In this document: one piece after another, positions 19,117 to 28,042 of the stretch
Layout of the letters: each line of letters begins with the position of its first letter
Numbering within the stretch: the first letter of the stretch is position 1
Source: Bacteroidota bacterium
GTDB lineage: Bacteria; Bacteroidota; Bacteroidia; Bacteroidales; F082
NCBI GenBank assembly: GCA_018830105.1
Contig: JAHJTC010000004.1
Location: forward strand, 62,001-126,000
Reading direction: 5' to 3'
DNA: 64,000 nt
Notes under the pieces: generated by a model
The model's input: the letters and a program-made list of their open reading frames with translations, nothing else
What the model was told of the DNA's origin: nothing
The model's database searches: none
Made by a program: the position numbers and the translations under genes

Positions 19117-21432
19117 ATGAGCAGGGGATTAAAAATTTTGTTACTATTTTTTGTCGGTCAGCTTGTGTTGTCGTGTACGGCACGCCGTTTAATCCCCGAA
19201 GGGAAATATATCGTGCATAAGAACACCGTTGAACTTTCTAAAAAAAAGGAAGGCTTTACGCGTTCTGACTTATCCTCCTTCGTTGGTCAGCGGCCTAATA
19301 AAAACTTTTTGGGGGTAAGGTTTCCACTCTGGGTTTATTATATGACAGAGAAAAACACCGATCGGAAATTGTGGCGTTGGGTAAATGAAAAAGTGGGTAA
19401 TCCGCCTGTTTATTTAGACAAGGATTTATGTGAATCTGCAGCCTCACAAATGACCCGATACCTTGATAATGTGGGGTATTTTAACTCGACAGTTATTCCC
19501 GAAGTTCACTACAAAAAGTTTAAAGCCGAGGTCGTCTATAAGGTGCAGACAACAGCTCCCTATCGCCTCAATGAGTTTCAATATGCTGTTTCTGATAGCT
19601 CATTAGCCGAATGGTTGGCTCCAAAGCGTATCGGTTCAGAGGTTAAGGAGGGGGATATTTATAATGTCTATATTTTGGATGAAGAGCGTAACCGGCTAAC
19701 GGATTACCTTAAGAATAACGGCTTTTATACTTTTTCGCGCGACTATATCTTTTATGAAGTGGATAGCAGCCTGATGAGCCAAAGCATGAATGTAAAATTG
19801 ATCATCGATAGCGTAAAAAACGATGGCAAAGCGCAGGCTCATCAGCGTTACTTTATCAATAAGGTTTCAGTATTTCCTAATTTTAAACCTGCTTTGGTCA
19901 ATAGTCCGATCAAAGATAGCAGCAAGCTGGAAGTCATTGTCGGAAGAGAGAAAAAACTGCACGAGCTTAATTTTTATTCCGTTGGCGATCCCCGAATCAG
20001 GCCGCAAACATTTTCCCAGATTGTTCAGCTGCACAATGGAGAACCTTTTAGTTTACGAAAGCTCAAACAAACCTACCGCGGACTTGGCAATCACAGAATA
20101 TTTACCACAACAACCATCGATTTTGAGCCTTTTGTGAGGCAGGATACTAATTTTTTGAATTGCGAAATCGAATTGCAGCGTAGTAAAGTGCATGCTTATG
20201 ATGTTGAAATAGAAGGAACTAACTCTGCCGGTGATTTGGGAATTCGTGGTAGTCTGGTTTATTCCAATAAAAATTTATTGAGAGGGGCGGAGTTATTTCG
20301 TTTAAGTTTGAAAGGAGGCGTTGAAGCGCAACGTGTTGTTCCCCTCAAAGGTGAAAATCTTACCAACACGAACTCACTTTTTAATACCAACGAATTTGGG
20401 ATTAATGCCAACCTGCTTGTGCCGCGTTTTTTGAGCCCCATTAAGCTGCGCAATTTTATTCAGGAATACCAGCCTAAAACCAGTTTCAACCTGGGTTACA
20501 ACACCCAAAACCGGGCGAATTATCAACGCTTTATTATTCAAACAAATGTGGGATACGATTGGATGACAAGTAATACCATTCAGCATATTTTTACGCCCCT
20601 TAACCTTAACTCAGTAAAAGTTAAACCATCGGAAGCTTTTCAGGCTGTGCTTGATGATGAAACCAATCAACGTATTAAAGATCAGTATTCTGACCATCTT
20701 ATTTTTGGCCTGAAATACAGTCTGATTTTCAATAATCAGAATATCAATAAATTAAAAAACTTTAGTTATTTTAGGGCTAATTTTGAATCATCAGGTAATT
20801 TATTGTCATTGCTTAATAAAACACCTGCGATCGATGATGCAGGCGATTATGCCGAATTATTGGGGATTCGTTATGCGCAGTTTTTAAGATTTGATTTTGA
20901 CTTTCGGCAGTATTTTTTATTGTCAAAGAATAATCGCTTGGTGTTCAGGGTTTTGGTGGGATTTGGTTTGCCTTATGGCAATTCTGTTGATATGCCTTTT
21001 GAGCGTAGTTTTTATGGTGGCGGCGCCAATGGCATGCGGGGCTGGGCTTTTCGCGAATTGGGACCCGGAAGTTTTAGCGGAGAAGAAAATATTGAACGTA
21101 TTGGCGATATTCAATTGGAAACTAGCTTTGAATATCGTTTCCCGATCTCGGGCTTTCTAAAAGGAGCGATTTTTACGGATATTGGTAATATTTGGACAAT
21201 CAACGAAAATGCATATCTACCTGGAGGAGCTTTTGATATCAGTAATTTTTATCAGGAACTGGCTGTTGATGCAGGACTCGGATTTCGTTTCGATTTCTCC
21301 TTTTTTATTTTCAGGCTGGACGCAGCTATACCGTTGAGAAACCCGGCAGAAGATCCCAATGCACGCTGGGTTTTCAGCGAATCCCAATTAAAAGATATCG
21401 TCTGGAATTTTGGAATCGGCTATCCATTTTAA
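19117..21432 (+). CDS. tamL: TamL-type outer-membrane assembly lipoprotein (BamA/TamA superfamily)
   Basis: Omp85-family outer-membrane protein of 771 aa that is also a lipoprotein: the signal peptide ends in LVLSC with Cys20. This lipidated TamA variant, TamL, is a Bacteroidetes hallmark. Residues about 25-340 carry POTRA-like repeats (for example RLNEFQY...GDIYN and RIRPQTFSQIVQLHNGEPF). The rest is a 16-strand-type barrel with the family loop motif FYGGGANGMRGWAFRELGPG near residues 630-650 and the ending WNFGIGYPF. It should act with TamB in inserting outer-membrane proteins or moving lipids. No tamB gene is adjacent; the helicase gene downstream starts one base after its stop. Confidence 0.88.
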   Translation: MSRGLKILLLFFVGQLVLSCTARRLIPEGKYIVHKNTVELSKKKEGFTRSDLSSFVGQRPNKNFLGVRFPLWVYYMTEKNTDRKLWRWVNEKVGNPPVYLDKDLCESAASQMTRYLDNVGYFNSTVIPEVHYKKFKAEVVYKVQTTAPYRLNEFQYAVSDSSLAEWLAPKRIGSEVKEGDIYNVYILDEERNRLTDYLKNNGFYTFSRDYIFYEVDSSLMSQSMNVKLIIDSVKNDGKAQAHQRYFINKVSVFPNFKPALVNSPIKDSSKLEVIVGREKKLHELNFYSVGDPRIRPQTFSQIVQLHNGEPFSLRKLKQTYRGLGNHRIFTTTTIDFEPFVRQDTNFLNCEIELQRSKVHAYDVEIEGTNSAGDLGIRGSLVYSNKNLLRGAELFRLSLKGGVEAQRVVPLKGENLTNTNSLFNTNEFGINANLLVPRFLSPIKLRNFIQEYQPKTSFNLGYNTQNRANYQRFIIQTNVGYDWMTSNTIQHIFTPLNLNSVKVKPSEAFQAVLDDETNQRIKDQYSDHLIFGLKYSLIFNNQNINKLKNFSYFRANFESSGNLLSLLNKTPAIDDAGDYAELLGIRYAQFLRFDFDFRQYFLLSKNNRLVFRVLVGFGLPYGNSVDMPFERSFYGGGANGMRGWAFRELGPGSFSGEENIERIGDIQLETSFEYRFPISGFLKGAIFTDIGNIWTINENAYLPGGAFDISNFYQELAVDAGLGFRFDFSFFIFRLDAAIPLRNPAEDPNARWVFSESQLKDIVWNFGIGYPF

Positions 21433-21433
21433 C

Positions 21434-22864
21434 ATGGAACGAACAGCATTACTTCAACTTATGCTGAAGCGTTTTGCTTTAGCGCCAACAGCAGGACAAG
21501 CCACTGTTATGCGGCATCTGGCTGCATTTTTACTTTCTGTGAAACAGCAGCCGTTATATTTGTTGAGAGGCTATGCAGGCACCGGAAAAACCACCCTGGT
21601 GAGCACCCTTGTGCAGGTTTTACCCGAAGTTGGGCAAAAATATGTGTTGTTGGCTCCTACAGGAAGAGCCGCCAAGGTTTTAAACCAATATACCGGCAAG
21701 CAGGCTTCTACCATTCATCGAAAACTTTACCAGCGCACTGCTCTTGCCGATGGAAGTGTGCGTGTGGTTCGTAAGCTCAACAAGCACAAGAAAACGGTAT
21801 TTATTGTGGATGAGGCTTCCATGATTAGCGACAGCACCGCTGATGGTGGTTTTGGCAGCCGCAATAGCCTGTTGGACGATTTGATGGAGTTTGTATTTGA
21901 AGGAGATGCATGCCGGCTTTTGCTTATCGGCGATAAGGCACAGCTGCCTCCTGTAGGCCTTGAAACAAGTCCCGCACTGGATTTTAATGGCTTGATGACA
22001 GCCTACTCAATTACTGCAGCACAATACGAACTCACCGAGGTGATGCGGCAATCGTTGGAGTCAGGAATTTTGTTTAATGCAACGCTGCTGCGCGAAAGAA
22101 TGCAACAGCAGTTGTATCATTTTCCACTTTTCAAGCTTCATGCCTTCAGCGATGTTGTATTGGTCGAGAATGAGCGCTTTGAGGAACTTCTTCAGGATGC
22201 TTTTGGTGGCCGGGATCATACGGAAGCCGTTATAATTTGCCGTTCTAATAAGCGTGCCAACAATTTTAACCAGGAGGTTCGATATCGTATTCTGGGAATG
22301 GAAGGGGAACTGTCGGCAGGCGATTTGCTGATGGTGGTGAAAAATAATTATTTCTGGATGGAGGAGCAAGAACAGGGTGGGTTTATTGCCAATGGCGATA
22401 TAGCTGAAATACACCGTATCCATCATACCGAAGAATTATATGGTATGCGTTTTGCCGATGCTGATATCAGCTTGGTGGATTATCCTGACAGTCCGGGCTT
22501 GACGGTAAAGCTGATGCTCGATACTTTATTGTCAGATAGTTCTTCACTACCTGAAGAGGCCTATCAGCGTTTTGCGGCTGCTGTTGAAGAAGATTATATG
22601 GATATCGCTTCACGGCGTGAGCGTTTTGCTAAAATGAAAGCCAATCCGTATTATAACGCGCTGCAAGTGAAATTTTCCTATGCGCTTACCTGCCATAAAA
22701 CACAGGGAGGGCAGTGGCCAAAAGTATTTGTTGATGCTGGGTTTTTGCATCAGAAAGAGGAAGCTGATCATAACGATTTTAGGTGGCTTTATACGGCTTT
22801 CACGCGGGCGACATCAATGCTTTATCTGGTGAATTTTCCAGAGAATGCAGTTGAAAATTCATAA
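21434..22864 (+). CDS. RecD-like ATP-dependent DNA helicase
   Basis: Superfamily 1 helicase of 476 aa from ATG 21434, one base after the tamL stop. Walker A is GYAGTGKTT at about 46-54, Walker B VDEASMI at about 124-130, and the C-terminal UvrD_C_2-type motif YALTCHKTQGGQW at about 415-427, followed by YTAFTRA. It lacks the long N-terminal region of RecD2 proteins and resembles short Bacteroidetes RecD-type ATPases (also Dda-like). Likely DNA repair or recombination. The close spacing implies translational coupling to tamL, which is likely positional only. A bidirectional terminator follows. Confidence 0.88.
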   Translation: MERTALLQLMLKRFALAPTAGQATVMRHLAAFLLSVKQQPLYLLRGYAGTGKTTLVSTLVQVLPEVGQKYVLLAPTGRAAKVLNQYTGKQASTIHRKLYQRTALADGSVRVVRKLNKHKKTVFIVDEASMISDSTADGGFGSRNSLLDDLMEFVFEGDACRLLLIGDKAQLPPVGLETSPALDFNGLMTAYSITAAQYELTEVMRQSLESGILFNATLLRERMQQQLYHFPLFKLHAFSDVVLVENERFEELLQDAFGGRDHTEAVIICRSNKRANNFNQEVRYRILGMEGELSAGDLLMVVKNNYFWMEEQEQGGFIANGDIAEIHRIHHTEELYGMRFADADISLVDYPDSPGLTVKLMLDTLLSDSSSLPEEAYQRFAAAVEEDYMDIASRRERFAKMKANPYYNALQVKFSYALTCHKTQGGQWPKVFVDAGFLHQKEEADHNDFRWLYTAFTRATSMLYLVNFPENAVENS

Positions 22865-22905
22865 AAAAAACCCGCTCGTATAGGAGAGCGGGTTATCAGG
22901 TTTTT
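22861..22905. terminator. Bidirectional intrinsic terminator
   Basis: Perfect 9-bp stem aacccgctc (22869-22877) / gagcgggtt (22886-22894) with an 8-base loop. An A-run precedes it, giving a T-tract for the minus strand (porV end), and a T-run follows shortly after on the plus strand (helicase end). It separates two convergent transcripts. Confidence 0.8.
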
Positions 22906-22924
22906 TTCAGTTTTTTTCGTTGCT

Positions 22925-24139
22925 CTATTTTCCTAAGCCCGCGCCAAGATCGAAGGTTAGGGCAAAACGCAATGTATTTTGTAAGGGGTTATTGCGGGAA
23001 TCAATAGGAATCAGATACGAGAAATCAAGTCCGAAAACATTGTACCGCAGACCAGCGCCAAGGGTGAAAAACTTACGATTTCCTTTCGACTCATCTTCAT
23101 AAAAGAATCCGCCACGCAGGGCAAAAACTTCGTTGTACCAATATTCGGTACCTACTGCAATACTTAGCTCACGCATTTCTTCGCTAAAGCCGTCAGGTGC
23201 ATCATAAAAGGATTGAATCATACCGCCTACAACAGAAACATCATCATCCATTCCTGCCAGAATTTCAAATTTGTCGGTACCGGGGATTGGAATATTATTG
23301 CCAGAGCTGTCTCTTTTATAAATTGGAGGTGTTGGCACCAAAAGTTTATTGAAGTCAACAGAAAAGGCTATGGTGTTGTAGTCATCAAGTTCCAGCGTAA
23401 GTGTTGGGCCAAATCGCAGGTTGGTAGGAATAAAATCTTTTTTAATGCTTGCTTCGCTATAGCCCAGTTTATTTCCGATGTTGGAAATATTCACACCCCA
23501 CGCAAATTGGGCATCAATATCATTAAACCATTCTACATCATCCTGCCAATAAACAGCAACATCAGCGGCTACGGAGATTCCTGCTGAAGTAGCAGCACCC
23601 TGTACAAATTGGCCTTGCGTGAGATTTGAGTATATAAAACGGCCAACAACTGCTCCTGAGAGCTTGTCGGTCAATTTGCGGGAATAGGTAGCATCAATGG
23701 CCCATTCGTTGGGGCTGTAAGTGCCCTGAGGATTTCCTTCAATATCTGTGAACTGAATATCGCCCAGACTAAAATAGCGCAAGGTGGCTGCAACAGCAGA
23801 CATATTGTCAATACGCTTGTGGAAAGCCAGATAAGCTAAATTCATATCGGGAACCAGATTACGCAACCAGGGGCTGTAGGCTAACCCAATACTCATATCT
23901 TTTTCCATAACAGCATATTTGGCCGGATTCCAATGCATTGAATAAACATCTGGACTTGATGAAACTCCTGCATCGCCCATGGCACCTGAACGTGCATCGG
24001 GTGCAATAATCAGAAAAGGAACAGCCGTAGTAATTACGTTCAGATTCCCGCCGGCGAGATTGTTATAGTTGTAGTCTTGTCCCTGCGATTGCAGTCCCAC
24101 AATGATTAGCGCAGCGAGAAATAGGATTTTGATCTTCAT
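22925..24139 (-). CDS. porV: Type IX secretion outer-membrane protein PorV
   Basis: Outer-membrane barrel of the FadL-like PorV (LptO) family, 404 aa with a signal peptide (about 1-20). The start of the mature protein and the GAMGDAGVSSSPDVYSMHWN stretch (about residues 53-72) are characteristic of PorV. In the type IX system PorV shuttles substrates from the translocon to the attachment complex and pairs with the sortase PorU. Gene order porV next to porU is conserved in the phylum and supports the call. It has its own -7 box at 24172-24179, so it may be transcribed separately from the porU genes upstream. Confidence 0.93.
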   Translation of the reverse strand: MKIKILFLAALIIVGLQSQGQDYNYNNLAGGNLNVITTAVPFLIIAPDARSGAMGDAGVSSSPDVYSMHWNPAKYAVMEKDMSIGLAYSPWLRNLVPDMNLAYLAFHKRIDNMSAVAATLRYFSLGDIQFTDIEGNPQGTYSPNEWAIDATYSRKLTDKLSGAVVGRFIYSNLTQGQFVQGAATSAGISVAADVAVYWQDDVEWFNDIDAQFAWGVNISNIGNKLGYSEASIKKDFIPTNLRFGPTLTLELDDYNTIAFSVDFNKLLVPTPPIYKRDSSGNNIPIPGTDKFEILAGMDDDVSVVGGMIQSFYDAPDGFSEEMRELSIAVGTEYWYNEVFALRGGFFYEDESKGNRKFFTLGAGLRYNVFGLDFSYLIPIDSRNNPLQNTLRFALTFDLGAGLGK

Positions 24140-24171
24140 AAATTTTTGAGTGAGGTTATCAAATTGATGTG

Positions 24172-24179
24172 CAAAAGTA
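24172..24179 (-). promoter_or_regulatory. Candidate -7 element of porV
   Basis: Reads TACTTTTG on the minus strand, an exact TAnnTTTG match in the 78-base gap between the porU stop and the porV start. No clear -33 box. It suggests porV can be transcribed independently of porU. Confidence 0.4.
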
Positions 24180-24217
24180 ACGATTAATTGTATTTAATAT
24201 TGTTGAAGAAAAGGGTA

Positions 24218-27200
24218 CTAATTTTCTATTCTTATAAAATTATGGTTTACAGCACTTTGAATTCCCTGTTCATCTGTGAGCAACAGGCGGTAAATGTACA
24301 TACCGGCAGGAATTTTTTGTCCCCGGGCATCACGCGCATCCCAATAAATGGGTTCTGAACGTGTTCCGGCGGTGCCTGTTTCACCCGACAGGGTTACGAT
24401 TTGTCGCCCGTCGAGGGCATAAATAGCTAATTCGTAATCAAAAACTGACTGTGGCTTATTGTGATCGAAAACAAATGCTGTAGCATCGCTAAATGGATTG
24501 GGGTAGTTTATCACCCGATGCAAGTCCAGTTTGGCTTTGCTGTCGACTACAAAAAGTATTTCTGCAGTAGAGGAGTTATTGTGCAAATCCCAGGCTTTGA
24601 GCTCCAGTTGATACTGTCCATCCTCCAAATCATTTAAGGGATAGCTGATGCTGCCCGATCCAAAATGATCGGTTGTGGGCACAAACCAGCTATTCAGAAT
24701 TTTACTGCCATCGTCAGGTGATTCATAACGAAGCACGATGTCGCGTCCAATGCTGTTTCCCAGATGATGAATGCCCTGTGGATCATTCAGGTGTATGATT
24801 AAATTATTGTTGGAGGGCACGATATCGCCGTTTTGGAAGCTTGCATCGTTGATGAACAGTGAGATTGCAGGGCCTTCATCATCGGGCTGTATATCCGGGT
24901 CGGTACCTCCCAGTTCAAAGAGGTCGAAATAGCCGGTTGCATCAGTAAAGTTCACGGTGTCAACTGCATAATAGCTTAATTTTGCTTTTCCATATTGAAA
25001 GGCAATGTCGCGTGGCAGCTGAAAACGGAAGCTGAATTTGCCGTTCTTTACAGTTATTTTACCTGAGTAGAGTAATTTTTCGTAATAGGAAAAGGGAACA
25101 ACTCTGCTATTAGACGCATTTCCCAGTGTTTTATAGGTGGTTTTTTTGTCAAACATTTTTGGATACAGGTATCCATTAAATTCGTTATCCACACTGCCAG
25201 ACTCTTTAAGTATTTCGCCTTCAATAGCAATTTCCGACATGGCATGCAGTATAATTTCCACCTCACCCAATGCCTGATCATTGATGCGGGTTGTGGTAAC
25301 TTTGTTTTCCGGATAAACCAGTCTCAAAGCGGGATCGCCCAACAGTGCGAAATTATATACACTACTGCTGGTAGGATTTTTACTCAGTCTGATCACATCA
25401 CCTAATCTTTTAAAGCTGACATCGCTGCGGTCGAACATGGCCGCATACACCTTTTTATTTATGGCGAAGTTTGAATGGGCAAAGGCAAGGCGGGTGGTCG
25501 TCATCAGGGCGATACCGCCGCCTTTGGGGTTCAACAGCAACTGCTCGCCTGCCGACACAAAGCCTGGATTGTCGAAACGACTGAACTCGCAGGTTGCAGT
25601 GATAAAAAATGGCATATTGTCTATGTTAGTCAATCCGTTGATGTCAGAAATGGTAAAAACCCTTTCGTCGGATAAACCATTTACTCCGCCATGCCCCGTA
25701 TAATTGATGATAAGCGCGCCGTCCTGAATTTGTTTTACAAAGGCTTTGTTGGCTTCCGGATAACGGTAGCCACCCGCTACAGTAACGCGTGGATAAGCAT
25801 CGAGATAAATCTTACTCAGGTTCATATTGGCACGTGCAGTATCAACGTGCCGGGATAAGGTTTCGGCCTGATCAAAATGAAGGTTATTGTCGCGATCATC
25901 GCCAATAAAGGTGATGTTGTTTCGCCATTGTCCCGTGACTTCCTCTTGCTGGCTCATATAATGCCTAACTTTATCTACCATCACTTGTGCATCTTCAACT
26001 TTACTCACCGGAAACCGTCCAGTTCCTATATCGAGAATTCCTGCCATATTGTAACCTTCACTGGCATCCATCAGGCCGAAATAATCATCAGAAACAAAAC
26101 TCTGTGTCTCGATCAGGGATGAATTGGCCTGATAGGTTGGAACAAGATTGGTATTAGAAAGCACTCTGTCTTTGTAATCATAGGAGGCATCTCCAAATAG
26201 CAACACATACTTCAACTGCTGATTTGAGCGAAAATAAACCATCCGTATAAAATCACGCACCGCAGTAGCATCGGGTTTACCTCCCCCAAATTCGTTGTAA
26301 ATCTCCATCACATCGGCCACTGCTACATCCATTTGATCAACAGTTTGATGCAACTGCGCAATTTCATTGGCCTGATCTATAAATCGGGGATGCGTAATCA
26401 CTAGCATTTCGGCCTGTTGTAAGCTATGGAGATTTTGATTGTCGATGGGATATACAGAAGCGGGGCTTTGGGCGGCCTCCAGGCTAAAAAGAAAGTATTC
26501 TTTAGCTGATGAGGCCTGTATGTTGAAGCGCCCGGTATTCCCCGTAAGCGTAAACTCCTGCGATTTCACAGTATGAAAAGTACTTACGTCCCAAATAAGA
26601 TGGTCTGCCTCCATATTTTGAATTTCATAGCCAATCACATCGGGAAGTGTATCCGTATGCGGATAACGAAAACTCAGGGTCTGATCAGTCACAGTCAATG
26701 CACGCCAGGCATTAATTCGCACAAAATCGAGCCATATACGGGAATCCGTTTCTTGTGCTATTATCTGTGCCTGAATATTAATTTCTGAAGCATTCACTGA
26801 TAAATTTTTTGCCACAACCTTATCGCGTGCAAACATGGGATTATTCGACGAAAGCTGAAAAATTTTTGCAGAATCTTCGACCAGCTGCCCATTTGCCAGC
26901 AGATTAAAATAGGTATCCTCAGAAACCGATCTTCCGGCATATTTAGCATAAATTTGAATGGGTTTTTCAGTGATAAGATTAGGGAACACAAACGGAATTG
27001 TTGCTATTGGATCCGATGCTGTAAGTACCTCGCCAAACCACTCTTTACCCGAAAGGATAAGGCTTTCGTGATCTTCTTCGTGAACCTGATAATCGGGAAA
27101 GCTGTTTAAAATAAGATCCGGAATAGCTGTACACTGCTCTTGCCGGCTGATTCGTTTGCCATTATAATTGAGGTCAGGGGTAAAAAAGTAGATCGTTGTG

Positions 27201-28042
27201 TCACTAAAATAGTTAACCTTATGATCATATTTCCCGGTAAATAAATTGTATTTCCACTTTACGGGATCTTCGCCATAAAACAGTAAATAATCTTCGGGGT
27301 CGAAACTTCCGTCTTCTGCTCCATGAATATAAACAGCATTTTCGATCAGGTCGTCGGCCCGCGCAAGCCTGTTTTCTTCGGGAAGCATGCCGGTGCCATT
27401 TCCAAACAGCCCAAAATGCTGCGGTTGGAGCTCAGCAGGATCTAATCCCATTTGCTGTATAGCGTTGTAATCGAGTTTGTAAACTCCGGTTTCCGTTACC
27501 CCAATTTTATACCAGCGGCCTGTGGCTAAAACTGAATTATTTTTCCAATCAGGGTCATCATCTGAATTTTCTTGCTGCTTTTCAGTTACTGAATAGCTGA
27601 TCTGGTACTCCAAAATGCGGATCAGGTTACCATTTTCAACTTTTAAGGGCAATACTTTTGCGTAATTATTTCCGTCGATATCCTGCATTTCAAGCTTGAA
27701 ATCAGCAGAAACAAAATCAATATCAGCCACTTGACGAACGGAGTGAAAAGCAAGGGTGTCAGCAGAAATTATGGTAAGCTGTAAATCTTCAGCTTGTTTA
27801 GCTTTTGAAAGTGGCAAAAGTGTGATTTGCCAGGGTAAGCTTGCTGTTTCATATTGTGTAATGGCTTCATCAAAATACAGCACCTGAGCTATTCCGCCCA
27901 TTTTCAGCGTTAACTGCTGGTTCGCTTGCCAGTTTACGGCAATGGTATCACTAACTGTATTTTTTGCCGTAAGCGACTGGCTATGAGTACTCAAAAACAG
28001 GCCTGTGATTACAAAAATAATGGTAGTTATCGTAGCTTTCAT
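24218..28042 (-). CDS. PorU-like type IX secretion sortase, second (downstream) copy
   Basis: Gingipain-fold (C25) protein of 1274 aa with signal peptide, an N-terminal beta domain with the LATGRWYKIGVTETGVYKL motif typical of PorU, a C25 catalytic domain, and a C-terminal Ig-like sorting-type domain (NYPNPF...IPAGMYIYRL). The catalytic dyad is intact: His784 in YTGHGG and Cys818 in TATCEFS. PorU cleaves the C-terminal signal of type IX cargo and attaches the cargo to A-LPS. This gene begins exactly at the stop of the other porU-like gene (TAATG, one shared base), so the two are translationally coupled paralogs. Which copy is the housekeeping sortase cannot be settled; the upstream copy looks closer to typical PorU. 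Confidence 0.88.
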   Translation of the reverse strand: MKATITTIIFVITGLFLSTHSQSLTAKNTVSDTIAVNWQANQQLTLKMGGIAQVLYFDEAITQYETASLPWQITLLPLSKAKQAEDLQLTIISADTLAFHSVRQVADIDFVSADFKLEMQDIDGNNYAKVLPLKVENGNLIRILEYQISYSVTEKQQENSDDDPDWKNNSVLATGRWYKIGVTETGVYKLDYNAIQQMGLDPAELQPQHFGLFGNGTGMLPEENRLARADDLIENAVYIHGAEDGSFDPEDYLLFYGEDPVKWKYNLFTGKYDHKVNYFSDTTIYFFTPDLNYNGKRISRQEQCTAIPDLILNSFPDYQVHEEDHESLILSGKEWFGEVLTASDPIATIPFVFPNLITEKPIQIYAKYAGRSVSEDTYFNLLANGQLVEDSAKIFQLSSNNPMFARDKVVAKNLSVNASEINIQAQIIAQETDSRIWLDFVRINAWRALTVTDQTLSFRYPHTDTLPDVIGYEIQNMEADHLIWDVSTFHTVKSQEFTLTGNTGRFNIQASSAKEYFLFSLEAAQSPASVYPIDNQNLHSLQQAEMLVITHPRFIDQANEIAQLHQTVDQMDVAVADVMEIYNEFGGGKPDATAVRDFIRMVYFRSNQQLKYVLLFGDASYDYKDRVLSNTNLVPTYQANSSLIETQSFVSDDYFGLMDASEGYNMAGILDIGTGRFPVSKVEDAQVMVDKVRHYMSQQEEVTGQWRNNITFIGDDRDNNLHFDQAETLSRHVDTARANMNLSKIYLDAYPRVTVAGGYRYPEANKAFVKQIQDGALIINYTGHGGVNGLSDERVFTISDINGLTNIDNMPFFITATCEFSRFDNPGFVSAGEQLLLNPKGGGIALMTTTRLAFAHSNFAINKKVYAAMFDRSDVSFKRLGDVIRLSKNPTSSSVYNFALLGDPALRLVYPENKVTTTRINDQALGEVEIILHAMSEIAIEGEILKESGSVDNEFNGYLYPKMFDKKTTYKTLGNASNSRVVPFSYYEKLLYSGKITVKNGKFSFRFQLPRDIAFQYGKAKLSYYAVDTVNFTDATGYFDLFELGGTDPDIQPDDEGPAISLFINDASFQNGDIVPSNNNLIIHLNDPQGIHHLGNSIGRDIVLRYESPDDGSKILNSWFVPTTDHFGSGSISYPLNDLEDGQYQLELKAWDLHNNSSTAEILFVVDSKAKLDLHRVINYPNPFSDATAFVFDHNKPQSVFDYELAIYALDGRQIVTLSGETGTAGTRSEPIYWDARDARGQKIPAGMYIYRLLLTDEQGIQSAVNHNFIRIEN

